Source of the DNA: Toxorhynchites rutilus septentrionalis
Taxonomy: Eukaryota; Arthropoda; Insecta; Diptera; Culicidae
Assembly (NCBI RefSeq): GCF_029784135.1
Contig: NC_073746.1
Coordinates: forward strand, 74,949,542 to 75,013,541
DNA length: 64,000 nt
Direction: 5' to 3'
Below the pieces are notes generated by a model. The model saw only the letters and a list, made by a program, of their open reading frames with translations, was not told the DNA's origin and did no database searches. Within the stretch, counting starts at the first letter, position 1. Every line of letters starts with the position of its first letter. Positions 47,707 to 56,975 of this stretch are shown piece after piece. Both the position numbers and the translations under genes were made by a program.

Positions 47707-47996
47707 ATTCCTCGCTAACAACTTGATGGAGCTGGATGTGCTATTCATCACTCCTCAAGCATTGTTCTCGAAGTTTTTTTTCTCTTCTCCCCAACGAGTT
47801 GGTTTTTTTTTCTCGTGTGTTCTGTGGTGAATTAGTGCCCAAAGTGCCCAAATCAGCCAGAACCGAGGAAGCAGCGCCTCTGCAGTGGTCTGGATCGGCG
47901 TCTGTAGTGGATCAATAACCATAACGGCATCGTCAACACGTGGTTGACGCTCATGAGATAAAAAAATTGTATAGATAATAATCGTTCGTTCTAAGA
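47707..47996 (+). promoter_or_regulatory. LINE 5' untranslated region (expected internal promoter)
   Basis: Non-coding leader between the duplication and the ORF1 ATG. LINEs of this type carry an internal, TATA-less RNA polymerase II promoter at their first bases. Here the element begins ATTCCTCGCTAAC. No motif was verified beyond position. Confidence 0.5.
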
Positions 47997-49547
47997 ATGG
48001 AGGAGGGTGGGGGTCTAGACATGGACATTTCAGACTCCCCCTCGCTTGCGCAAGCAGGGTGTAGTAAGTCCCTTAAACGGACTCCTATGCCCGAAGATTC
48101 TTCTTCTGGGGACGAGTCAACTCACACTACCAAGCCCCCCTCCAAAAAAAAGATTGCAAACCTTTCCCCTGATTCCTCCAATACTTCCACCCAATCATCG
48201 ACATCCCTTCCCCCCTCTGATGTTACTGTCCCCACTCAAACCTTGTCCTCGAATTCCTCTCCTATTGTTTCCGCTCCCCGTGTCAGGGTTTATCCGGACG
48301 ATGCGCCTGACGCTGGTCCTTGGGTTGTTTTTTTCCGGCCCAAACCTAATGGTAAAGCCTTGAGGGTCGTACAGATTATGACAGATCTGAAAAGATACAC
48401 CTCTGTTTCGGAAATTTGCAAAGTAAGACCGAACAAACTGCGAGTTGTCGTGACTAACCGAAAGGACGCGAACGATATTGTTGCTGATAAGCATTTCATC
48501 CTCGAATATCGAGTTTTTATTCCCTCCCATAACGTAGAAATTGGGGGCGTTATATCTGAAACGGGTCTGACGTGCAAAACTATAGAAAGTATGGGAGTTG
48601 GCAGGTTCAAGAGGCTTCCTTCGATGGAAGTCAAAATCTTGGAATGTCGCCAACTTGGAAAAGTTACCCAGGAAGGAGTAGAAAAGAAATTTACGCCGTA
48701 CGACTCGTTTCGAGTCACTTTTGCTGGTGCCGCCCTCCCTGACTACGTTATGGTGGACAAATTGAGGCTGCCGGTGCGACTCTTCGTGCCAAAGCCCATG
48801 ACTTGCAACAAATGCAAGTCAGTTGGTCATACAGCAGCTTATTGCGCCAACAAGGAGCGCTGTGCCACATGCGGAGAGCAACATGAGGGGAAATCCTGCA
48901 GTGCGACTGAGCATAAGTGTCCATATTGCGGGGGATCCCCACACGTGCTCTCAGCTTGTGAAACTTACAAGAGTCGCTGGGATAAACAAAAGCGCTCTTT
49001 GAAGGAACGCTCGAAACGCACTTTCGCGGATATCTTAAAGGGCGCTTCCCCACTGGCTCAACAACCATTACCAACAAACAATGTCTTTGCTTCACTGCCA
49101 GTTGACGAATTGGAAGCGGATACAGCTAACGAGGGCACACCGTTTATTTTCAAAGGGAATTCCCGGCGCAAAAATGTGTCCACTCCCAAAGTTCAACGAC
49201 AAGTCCCATCGGTGGTACCCCATGTTAGCTTGCCTAAAATATCGAGTGCAGCGGACAAGCAAAATCAGGTTCCTCCTGGCTTCCGTGGGAATAGTTCACC
49301 TTCGAACGACCCAGCACTCGAGGGGACATCAAAAACCCCAACTGTCCCTTTTTTTGCGTCCAGCTCAACTTCCCAATCGGGATTTATAAAGTTGACTGAC
49401 CTTGTGGATCAAATCTTCACGTGTTTTAATGTTTCCGATTCCATCAGAACCATTGTCATCTCAATGCTTCCAGTACTAAAGACAATTTTGCAACAATTGA
49501 TGCAAACATGGCCCCTCCTTGCAATGATTATCTCTCTTGATGTCTAA
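47997..49547 (+). CDS. LINE ORF1: gag-like nucleic-acid-binding protein
   Basis: 516 residues from ATG. The first 90 or so residues are Ser/Thr/Pro-rich and probably disordered. A conserved gag-type domain follows (about residues 95-260). Three zinc knuckles come next: CNKCKSVGHTAAYC (starting at residue 270), CATCGEQHEGKSC and CPYCGGSPHVLSAC. A basic stretch (KQKRSLKERSKR) follows the knuckles, and the C-terminal third is again Ser/Pro-rich. ORF1 proteins of this group bind element RNA and form the ribonucleoprotein needed for retrotransposition. The frame is fully intact and ends in TAA that overlaps the ORF2 start. Confidence 0.93.
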   Translation: MEEGGGLDMDISDSPSLAQAGCSKSLKRTPMPEDSSSGDESTHTTKPPSKKKIANLSPDSSNTSTQSSTSLPPSDVTVPTQTLSSNSSPIVSAPRVRVYPDDAPDAGPWVVFFRPKPNGKALRVVQIMTDLKRYTSVSEICKVRPNKLRVVVTNRKDANDIVADKHFILEYRVFIPSHNVEIGGVISETGLTCKTIESMGVGRFKRLPSMEVKILECRQLGKVTQEGVEKKFTPYDSFRVTFAGAALPDYVMVDKLRLPVRLFVPKPMTCNKCKSVGHTAAYCANKERCATCGEQHEGKSCSATEHKCPYCGGSPHVLSACETYKSRWDKQKRSLKERSKRTFADILKGASPLAQQPLPTNNVFASLPVDELEADTANEGTPFIFKGNSRRKNVSTPKVQRQVPSVVPHVSLPKISSAADKQNQVPPGFRGNSSPSNDPALEGTSKTPTVPFFASSSTSQSGFIKLTDLVDQIFTCFNVSDSIRTIVISMLPVLKTILQQLMQTWPLLAMIISLDV

Positions 49548-52500
49548 TTTGAATAGAGAGGTCGGAGATATCACTGTTTTACAGTGGAATTGTCGTAGTC
49601 TTATCCCTAAATTGGATGCATTCAAATTTTTAATTCATAAGTTCAATTGTGATGTTTTTGCTCTGTCCGAAACTTGGCTTTCTTCGCGAGATGATCTCTC
49701 TTTCCACGATTTTAATATTATACGCTTGGACCGTGATGACAGATACGGAGGGGTGCTATTGGGGATCAATAAGTGCCACTCATTTTTCCGAATTGACCTT
49801 CCACCTATTGGAGGGATCGAAGCTGTTGCTTGTCATGCAAACATTAAAGGCAAAGACCTCTGTATTGTCAGCTTGTATTGGCCTCCGAGAGCTGCGGTTA
49901 GCCGCAAACAACTTGTTGACATGTGCTCACTCCTTCCTGAGCCACGATTGATCTTGGGAGACTTCAACTCTCACGGAACTGCCTGGGGGGAACAGTACGA
50001 CGACAATCGTTCATTGTTGATATATGACCTTTGTAACAGCTTCAATATGACCGTTTTGAACACTGGGGAAACAACACGTGTGCCTAAACCTCCTGCTAAC
50101 CCAAGTGCTCTTGACCTCTCGCTTTGCTCGAATTCACTATCGTTAGATTGCAAGTGGAATGTAATCCAGGATCCCAACGGTAGTGATCACTTGCCAATCA
50201 AAATTTCCATCACCATTGGGTCGAATTCTTCTGAATCTATAAACATGGCATATGACCTCACAAGACACATTGACTGGAAAAAATATGCGGACGCGATTAC
50301 TCTAGCCATCAATTCCAGAGATGGTTTACCTCCATTGGAGGAGTATAACTTCCTTTCTCGTTTGATCCATGACAGCGCGGTTCGCGCTCAAACGAAACCC
50401 ATCCCAGGTTCCACCATTCACCGAAGGCCTCCCAATCCATGGTGGGATAGCCAATGTTCAAAGCTTTATGTAGAAAAATCGAATGCATTTAAAGCTTTTC
50501 GGAAACGAGGAACCATTGACAATTTTCAAACGTATTTAGACCTTGAAAATCAATTTAAAAACTTGATCAAAGGTAAAAAACGTGCTTATTGGCGAAATTT
50601 CGTGGGAGGTTTGTCACGAGAAACGTCAATGAAAAAATTATGGAAAGTGGCTCGAAACATGAGAAATCGCTCTTCATCGAATGAAAGCGAGGAACATTCA
50701 CATCGATGGATTTTTAATTTTGCGCGAAAGGTTTGTCCCGATTTCGCTCCCGTGCAAAGAATTGTTCGAGATATACCACAAGATAGGTGCGATCTTGATT
50801 CCGAGTTTTCGATGGTAGAATTCTCTCTTGCTCTCCTTTCAAGTAACAATTCGGCTCCAGGATCGGATAGAATTAAGTTCAACTTGTTGAAAAACCTCCC
50901 CGATGTGGCCAAACATCGCTTGTTGAATTTATTCAATAAGTTTCTGGAGCATAATGTTGTTCCGGATGATTGGAGACAAGTACGAGTTATAGCTATTCAA
51001 AAACCCGGAAAACCCGCGTCCGACTTCAATTCGTACCGCCCAATAGCAATGCTGTCTTGTATACGGAAATTGTTGGAGAAAATGATCTTGTTTCGCCTTG
51101 ATCGTTGGGTTGAAACGAATGCCTTACTCTCAGATACACAATATGGGTTCCGCAGGGGCAAGGGGACGAATGATTGTCTTGCGTTGCTTTCTTCAGAAAT
51201 TCAAATGGCTTACGCCGAAAAAAAACAAATGGCTTCAGTATTCTTGGACATAAAGGGGGCCTTTGATTCTGTTTCAATAGAGGTTTTGTCAGACAAATTA
51301 CACTCTCGGGGTCTGCCGCCTCTATTGAATAATATGTTATATAACTTGCTTTGTGAGAAACATTTGAACTTTTCTCACGGAGATTCGGCAGTAAGTCGGT
51401 TCTCTTACATGGGCCTCCCCCAGGGCTCATGTTTAAGCCCCCTTTTGTACAACTTCTATGTAAGCGACATCGACAATTGCCTTACACAAAATTGCAGCCT
51501 AAGACAACTTGCAGATGATGGAGTGGTGTCTGTCGTAGGATCAAACGAATCCGACCTGCAAGGACCCTTACAAGATACTTTGAACAATTTTTCAACCTGG
51601 GCCATTGGGCTAGGGATCGAATTCTCCACGGAGAAAACAGAGATGGTGGTTTTTTCTAGGAAGCATAGACCAGCAAAACCAAAGCTTCAACTTTTGGGTA
51701 AACCGATCACTCATGCTATGTCATTCAAGTATCTTGGGGTCTGGTTCGACTCCAAATGTACTTGGGGGGTCCATATTAGGTATCTGAGTAAAAAATGTCA
51801 ACAAAGAATAAACTTTCTCCGTACAATTACCGGCACCTGGTGGGGAGCCCATCCCGAAGATCTTATAATGTTGTATCGAACAACTATTCTCTCAGTGATG
51901 GAGTATGGCAGTTTCTGTTTTCAATCAGCTGCCAAAACACACCTCATTAAACTCGAGCGAATTCAGTATCTTTGTCTCCGTATTGCGTTGGGATGTATGC
52001 CCTCAACGCATACCATGAGTCTCGAGGTTTTGGCAGGCCTACTCCCACTAAAAGATCGCTTCAATTTATTATCTCTTCGGTTCCTCATCCGGTGTAAGGT
52101 TATGAACCCATTGGTGATCGGGAATTTTGAGCAGCTGATCGAGCTAAATTTTCACTCCGGATTCATGAGTTCATATCATGAATTCATCTCCATGCAGGTT
52201 GATCCTTCTTCGTATATTCCCAACCGTGTTTGTTTTCCTGACTACATCAATTCCTCTGTGCATTTTGATCTGTCCATGAAACAGGATATCCATGGATATT
52301 CAGATTATCAACGATCGAGGATCGCTCCAACGATCTTCGATTCAAAGTATGGGGGTATCAATTGTGATAATATGTACTTTACTGATGGGTCCTCTATGAA
52401 TGAGTCCACAGGATTTGGAGTGTTCAACGAAATTTTTAGCACCTCCCACAGTCTTCAGAATCCTTGCTCAGTGTATATTGCTGAATTGGCAGCGATATAC

Positions 52501-53223
52501 TGGGCGCTGGACAGCGTCGCCTCACGACCTGTTGAACACTATTACATTGTAACGGATAGTCTTAGCTCTGTCGAAGCTATCCGTTCAGTGAGGCCGGAAA
52601 AGCACTCGCCGTACTTCCTTGAGAGAATACGAGAAATTTTGAGTGCTTTATCCAGACGCTGTTATGTCATTACCTTTGTCTGGGTCCCTTCACATTGCTC
52701 AATTCCGGGTAATGAGAGGGCTGACTCATTAGCAAAGGTAGGTGCGATTGAAGGCGACATTTACCAGCGTCAAATCGCCTTCAATGAATTTTTTTCTTTA
52801 GTCCGTAAAAATACCATCGCTAACTGGCAACGCAAATGGAACGAAGATGAATTGGGCCGGTGGTTTCACTCGATTATCCCTAAGGTTAGCCTCAAACCGT
52901 GGTTCAAAAGTCTGGACTTGAGTCGGGACTTTATTCGCACCTTCTCCCGACTCATGTCCAATCACTGTTCGTTAGATGCGCTTCTCTTTCGTTTCAATCT
53001 TTCCAGCAACAATCTCTGCGTCTGTGGTCAAGGTTATCACGACATCGAGCATGTTGTTTGGTCGTGCGAGATGTATCTTGTCGCCAGATCGAATTTAGAA
53101 AACTCCCTTCGGGCCCGAGGAAGACAGCCCAATGTGCCGGTGAGAGATGTGTTGGCTCGGTTAGACCTTGATTACATGACCCAAATATATGTTTTCCTTA
53201 AAGCTATCGATCTTCGTGTGTGA
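49540..53223 (+). CDS. LINE ORF2: endonuclease / reverse transcriptase / RNase H
   Basis: 1,227 residues from the ATG at 49,540 (a TTG precedes it in frame). An AP-type endonuclease comes first: QWNCRS near residue 15, SETWLS near 45, LILGDFNSHG at 137 and SDHLPI at 215. The reverse transcriptase has FLDIKGAFDS at 568, GLPQGSCLSP near 630 and the catalytic QLADDG at 656; the usual aromatic before ADD is Leu here. RNase H has FTDGS at 947, AELAAI near 985, TDSLSS at 1005 and NERAD at 1058, supplying the D-E-D-D residues. A C-terminal CVCGQGYHDIEHVVWSC zinc-binding motif starts at 1160. Together these nick target DNA and prime reverse transcription there. No disabling change was seen. Confidence 0.96.
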   Translation: MSNLNREVGDITVLQWNCRSLIPKLDAFKFLIHKFNCDVFALSETWLSSRDDLSFHDFNIIRLDRDDRYGGVLLGINKCHSFFRIDLPPIGGIEAVACHANIKGKDLCIVSLYWPPRAAVSRKQLVDMCSLLPEPRLILGDFNSHGTAWGEQYDDNRSLLIYDLCNSFNMTVLNTGETTRVPKPPANPSALDLSLCSNSLSLDCKWNVIQDPNGSDHLPIKISITIGSNSSESINMAYDLTRHIDWKKYADAITLAINSRDGLPPLEEYNFLSRLIHDSAVRAQTKPIPGSTIHRRPPNPWWDSQCSKLYVEKSNAFKAFRKRGTIDNFQTYLDLENQFKNLIKGKKRAYWRNFVGGLSRETSMKKLWKVARNMRNRSSSNESEEHSHRWIFNFARKVCPDFAPVQRIVRDIPQDRCDLDSEFSMVEFSLALLSSNNSAPGSDRIKFNLLKNLPDVAKHRLLNLFNKFLEHNVVPDDWRQVRVIAIQKPGKPASDFNSYRPIAMLSCIRKLLEKMILFRLDRWVETNALLSDTQYGFRRGKGTNDCLALLSSEIQMAYAEKKQMASVFLDIKGAFDSVSIEVLSDKLHSRGLPPLLNNMLYNLLCEKHLNFSHGDSAVSRFSYMGLPQGSCLSPLLYNFYVSDIDNCLTQNCSLRQLADDGVVSVVGSNESDLQGPLQDTLNNFSTWAIGLGIEFSTEKTEMVVFSRKHRPAKPKLQLLGKPITHAMSFKYLGVWFDSKCTWGVHIRYLSKKCQQRINFLRTITGTWWGAHPEDLIMLYRTTILSVMEYGSFCFQSAAKTHLIKLERIQYLCLRIALGCMPSTHTMSLEVLAGLLPLKDRFNLLSLRFLIRCKVMNPLVIGNFEQLIELNFHSGFMSSYHEFISMQVDPSSYIPNRVCFPDYINSSVHFDLSMKQDIHGYSDYQRSRIAPTIFDSKYGGINCDNMYFTDGSSMNESTGFGVFNEIFSTSHSLQNPCSVYIAELAAIYWALDSVASRPVEHYYIVTDSLSSVEAIRSVRPEKHSPYFLERIREILSALSRRCYVITFVWVPSHCSIPGNERADSLAKVGAIEGDIYQRQIAFNEFFSLVRKNTIANWQRKWNEDELGRWFHSIIPKVSLKPWFKSLDLSRDFIRTFSRLMSNHCSLDALLFRFNLSSNNLCVCGQGYHDIEHVVWSCEMYLVARSNLENSLRARGRQPNVPVRDVLARLDLDYMTQIYVFLKAIDLRV

Positions 53224-53560
53224 TTGTACCTATGTCCTTATACCCTCCTTTTCATCCATTGCGAGCGATTGGCCCCCTTGGTATAAACAGTAAAATAAGT
53301 TGAAATGTAAATATACAATAGATTTAAGAATCGAGTGTGATCATCAACATTGTAACAATTCCCTTATATCCCATCCCTTTCCTGAAAGATGTCACCCTCT
53401 AAACTCGAGTAAACCGCGAGTAATCGGTTTTCCACCTTACTAACCATAGTGTTAGGAAAATTATTTATGTATAGTTTTAAAACATATACTTAAGAATTCG
53501 GCTCCTTTAAACTAATGTAACTGAGCCTGTAAAAATAAACGATTTATATAAAAAAAAAAA
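53224..53560 (+). other. LINE 3' untranslated region and A tail
   Basis: Follows the ORF2 stop and is collinear with 41,794-42,143 of the truncated copy. It ends CCTGTAAAAATAAACGATTT, then a short A run. The polyadenylation signal AATAAA lies about 20 bp before the tail. The tail is oligo-A rather than the TAA repeats of the Drosophila I factor. Confidence 0.85.
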
Positions 53561-53575
53561 AAGAATATACCCTTG

Positions 53576-54305
53576 GAAGGACTTATCGAAAAATCTCTTA
53601 TTTACCGAGCTACCGCATTTTATTTTTCAAACGGCCGCCATTTTGCCACAAAAGATGTTTTTGACTTGCCGAGGTTCATGCGATAGCGGCATCTTTATTG
53701 ATTCAGAATCTGTCCGATTTTTTTTGTTTCAGATAACTGGAATCTTGAACGCCATGGCACCTCTAACTTCATCAGCTCTTGACTATTCTAGTTATGAATA
53801 ATTTTTCTCCGTTCAACTTTTGTTCTATTGTTAAAAGAAAGATGAACAATTAATGATATAATGGATACAAAAAATACTCTTTTTTTTATTTTTACGGAGC
53901 TCGAAAAAAAACGTCCGAAATGCGTATCTCTACACTAGAATACCCCCTTAATGAAACTTTGACCTCTTATGGTAAGAATTTCAACATTTCTCGTCGTCGA
54001 TTATTTCCTCTAGGGGTACTTGAAGGACTGTTGCCTTATTGCTCTGTTGATAAGTCACAAAAGCTGGAGGAACATAAAGAAGAAACAACTCGGATCTTTT
54101 TAACAGTAGAAGTAGAAGTAGTAGAAGTCGAAATGTTAGATTTGTGCATGAAGAATTTTGTTACGCGTTATCGAAAATAAGGGTGGTCACATCGAAAATG
54201 TCCTAAAATAAGCTATATTTTTGTTTTTTTTAAATAAAAAAATCGGTTCACTTGTGTAGAAGTTATTAAATTTTTTTGCGTGAGCGTTTAATCTGGAAAA
54301 CCCTG
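53576..54305. other. Right part of the interrupted DNA transposon
   Basis: AT-rich remainder of the 47,406-54,305 element. A frame at 53,920-54,180 has a VEVEVVEVE run from GTAGAAGTA repeats (about 54,105-54,130). No domain is recognised. Confidence 0.4.
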
Positions 54306-54874
54306 TTGGATTGGGCGATCTTGGATTGATACTTAGAAAATCGATCTTTCCCTTCTGATTTCCCATTTTTTGGATCGATTCTTTGTACTGCGAAAAATCG
54401 CAAAAATCGATCTTTTCTTTTCGCTCTTTCCGATCTTTTTGATCGTAGATTTTTTTTGGTAAATATGTTTTTCAGTGAACGTTGATTTGAATTTCACCAA
54501 AAACCACCTGACAAATTTCATAAAGATTGGGTCCCTTTCAAAGTTGTCAAATTACTTGTCGTAAATTCAGGAGTAGCAGTTTTGTAGGTTAGGTCATTAC
54601 AAAACAAGTAGTCACAAATTATATCTATAGTGACATCAGGTCCAGCGGAAGCATTCTTTTATAGAACTGGGAGTACTACCAATATTTCGACTGAGTCCCA
54701 GACTTGTCGCGCGGTTGGATTTTATGGAATTATTGTCAGCAGAGCTCTAAATTAATATCAGTTGTTACATTTCTAATATATATCTTCAATCAATTTCTTT
54801 AGTCAAATAATTGCATATTGTAACAAGATGAATGCCCGGAAAAATACAAATTTAAGGCTTGGATATAAATGTGA

Positions 54875-54878
<4 letters not shown>
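54306..54878. other. AT-rich sequence with GATC-type repeats
   Basis: Positions about 54,315-54,450 contain several GATCGAT/AAATCGATCTTT words. No gene is recognised. Confidence 0.3.

Positions 54879-54930
<52 letters not shown>
54879..54930. repeat. (TA)n microsatellite, about 26 units
   Basis: Uninterrupted alternating TA next to the left end of the second mariner. mariner inserts at TA, so the microsatellite may be the target or may have grown from it. Confidence 0.95.
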
Positions 54931-54934
<4 letters not shown>

Positions 54935-55015
54935 TGGGGAAAAAGAAATGTCGTATTTCGAAATTACCATAAATACTTAACATACTTAAAATTATCCAAT
55001 TTAAGTCAAATATGC

Positions 55016-56830
55016 GCCGTTTTGTTCGCAAACTTGTTGCCATTTAGAAGACAACTTCATTATCACCCCCTTATAAAACGCCCCCTCCTTATTTGCAAGA
55101 AACTCAGACAGCCAGTTTTCGCAAGCCTCTTTTGAGGCCAACTTAGTATCACCAAGGGCGTTTTACATGGACCGGAAGAGATGATAATCGCTTGGAGCCA
55201 GGTCCGGACTATACGGTGGGTGCAATAGGACATCCTATTCGAGCTCCCTTAGCTTCTGGCGGGTCATCAAAGATGTGTGAGGCCGAGCGTTGTCCTGGTG
55301 GAAAACAACACCATTCCTATTGATAATTTCTGGGCGCTTCTGGTCAATCGCCTGCTTCAAACGGTCAAGCTGCTAATAGTAGAGAACCGAGTTGAGGGTC
55401 TGGCCATAGTTGAGCAGCTCATATGATTCACCCCCAATCCCACCAAACACACAGCAAAACCTTCCTGGCCGTCAATCCGGGCTTGACGATGGTTTGGGCC
55501 GGCTCACCGCGCTTCAACTACGACTTTTTGACGTAGGATTACGTCTTTCGGTACCATATTGGGGTACAAATTGAAAATCGAAAATCGAGCACATCGTGGA
55601 AATAGTCCAATTTCAAACGCTTATTGCACATCATTTCATGATGGATTGATGAAATTTTTGCATCAATTGATTTCGGCACTCCATAACAATTTTTATATTG
55701 AAGAAAATAATATATGTCATGAAACTTATTATCGAACAATTGAAAAATCTCAACCCCTATCCTAATGGGAATGCCCACTTCTGATTGGTCGAAATTGACG
55801 ACACATGCGGCGGTTCCCTAACAGAGTCATCAAAACCAAGCTACTTGGGGGAATTCGACATTGCAAATACATAAAAGTAGGGTGAGTTTTTGCTCCCACC
55901 GAAATGTGTTCCATAACAGAGACATCAAAACCAAGCTTCCTGGGGGAAATCGACATTGCAAATATATGAAAGCCGGGGGTATTTTTATATTGCAAGTAAG
56001 GTGAGTGATACGATTAATTCTAGCAAATAAAATTGCTAGTTGCTTTGTGAAATTTCATATTAATGACCGATCGTGTATTGTGAAAAAATTAGCACAAATG
56101 TAAGTGTAATATTGTATATGGTAGCAGTTGTGTTAAAAATGACTCGATATATGTAATGATTTATTTGAATTTTCATAAATAAAAACCAAGGTGTGTTCCC
56201 GCTCGAGAACGGGTCGTTTGGTGAAGCTGTCTGTTTTGTTGTGTGCATTTTCACCTAAGGAAAGTTAATACGGGGAGAAAAGTTGTAACATGCTTTTACT
56301 GATGAGAAAAATTGATAATTGTGTTCGGTTTTGGTAATTATCTTATATTACATTGATGAGTTTTTTTTCTTTGTTTCATCCATACATAACACAGGAGGCA
56401 TCTCCTCTAGGATCACAGAGGGCGGATTTCATCATATCTCGTTCCACTTCGGTAGCTTTTATCTGATACACACCAACCAACGACTGTTTACCATCCTTCG
56501 GTCATCATCACTTGGTAAACACTGGTGGAGTGAACAAAAAATACCCAACAACCAACCGTTTCAGCAGTGCATCGCAGGCGTTGTTCGGTCTAAAAGATTT
56601 TTTTGCGTCAACTCGTGTGGCACCCATATATCAGATTTTTTTTTGGAATCCGCGACGATTGGCCTACCAGTACGGGGTGTATCTTCGACAAACCAACGCT
56701 GTGCTGTGCGAATCGTTACAGTATCGGGTCCATAAACTACACGATTTTTTTCGGCCGCCTTCGTTGCAGTTTTACCTCGCAGGTAGTAAAAACGTAAAAT
56801 ATGGCGAATTTCTTGCTTGGTGGACTCCAT
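55016..56830 (-). pseudogene. mariner transposase, split and decayed
   Basis: The N-terminal half (56,830 back to about 56,590) reads MESTKQEIRHILRFYYLRG, then GPDTVTIRTAQRWF, TGRPIV and WVPHELTQKN. It lacks about 30 residues between the HTH and GRPIV, and most of the segment before WVPHEL. The C-terminal half (about 55,525 back to 55,016) includes VFHQDNARPHTS and PPYSPDLAPSDYHLF, with several in-frame stops. The first catalytic Asp region is gone. It is certainly non-functional. Confidence 0.75.
55529..56590 (+). repeat. Modular repeat family, copy E, inside the second mariner
   Basis: The left end TGACGTAGGATTACGTC (55,529-55,545) is followed by a body with two imperfect 100-bp motifs (55,815-55,900 and 55,915-55,990; shared words ATCAAAACCAAGCT and TTCGACATTGCAAATA). 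These motifs are also present at 7,765-7,930. The right boundary is uncertain because no typical right end was found. The insertion coincides with loss of transposase codons. Confidence 0.5.
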
Positions 56831-56975
56831 CTTTCAACCACAACACTGTCAAAACGACACTTGTCGTCTTTAAATAGCCGTATAGTATGACCCGATGCGA
56901 TGAGTACAACACAAGATATGTTTAAGTGTTGCCATATATTGACAATATACGACATTTATTTTTCCCCAACCCAAT

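Larger units (their letters stand above)
47707..53560 (+). mobile_element. Full-length I-type non-LTR retrotransposon with 15-bp target-site duplication
   Basis: The direct repeat aagaatatacccttg lies at 47,692-47,706 and 53,561-53,575 and precisely bounds a 5,854-bp element. It has a 290-bp 5' leader, two long intact ORFs, a 337-bp 3' untranslated region with AATAAA, and an A tail. The RNase H domain and three-knuckle gag place it in the I-superfamily (I, LOA or Loner-like groups); the exact clade was not resolved. A truncated close relative lies at 38,470-42,143. The open ORFs, perfect duplication and similarity to that relative indicate recent insertion. Confidence 0.95.
47406..54305. mobile_element. 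Older DNA transposon or MITE interrupted by the full-length LINE
   Basis: The left end CAGGGTCTTTCAGAATAAAC (47,406) and the inverted right end CAGGGTTTTCCAGATTAAAC (54,305) match for about 35 bp, through CGCTCACGCAAAAAAAT. Removing the LINE and one copy of its duplication leaves about 1.03 kb of AT-rich non-coding sequence. No target-site duplication could be recognised outside the ends, so the superfamily is uncertain. Confidence 0.6.
54931..56975 (-). mobile_element. Second mariner, interrupted and internally deleted
   Basis: The left end GGTTGGGGAAAAAGAAATGT (54,932) and the inverted right end GGTTGGGGAAAAATAAATGT (about 56,971) match, and TA sequence lies outside both. The transposase gene is on the minus strand. 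About 1 kb of foreign sequence starting with the modular-family left end (55,529) separates its two halves. The last codons resemble those of the 23.8-kb mariner (QNGAYLT), so the two are related families. Confidence 0.75.

Noticed and set aside
50586..51430. Minus-strand frames opposite the LINE ORF2
   Set aside because: Antisense shadows of the reverse transcriptase gene; the same shadows occur opposite the 38-kb copy.
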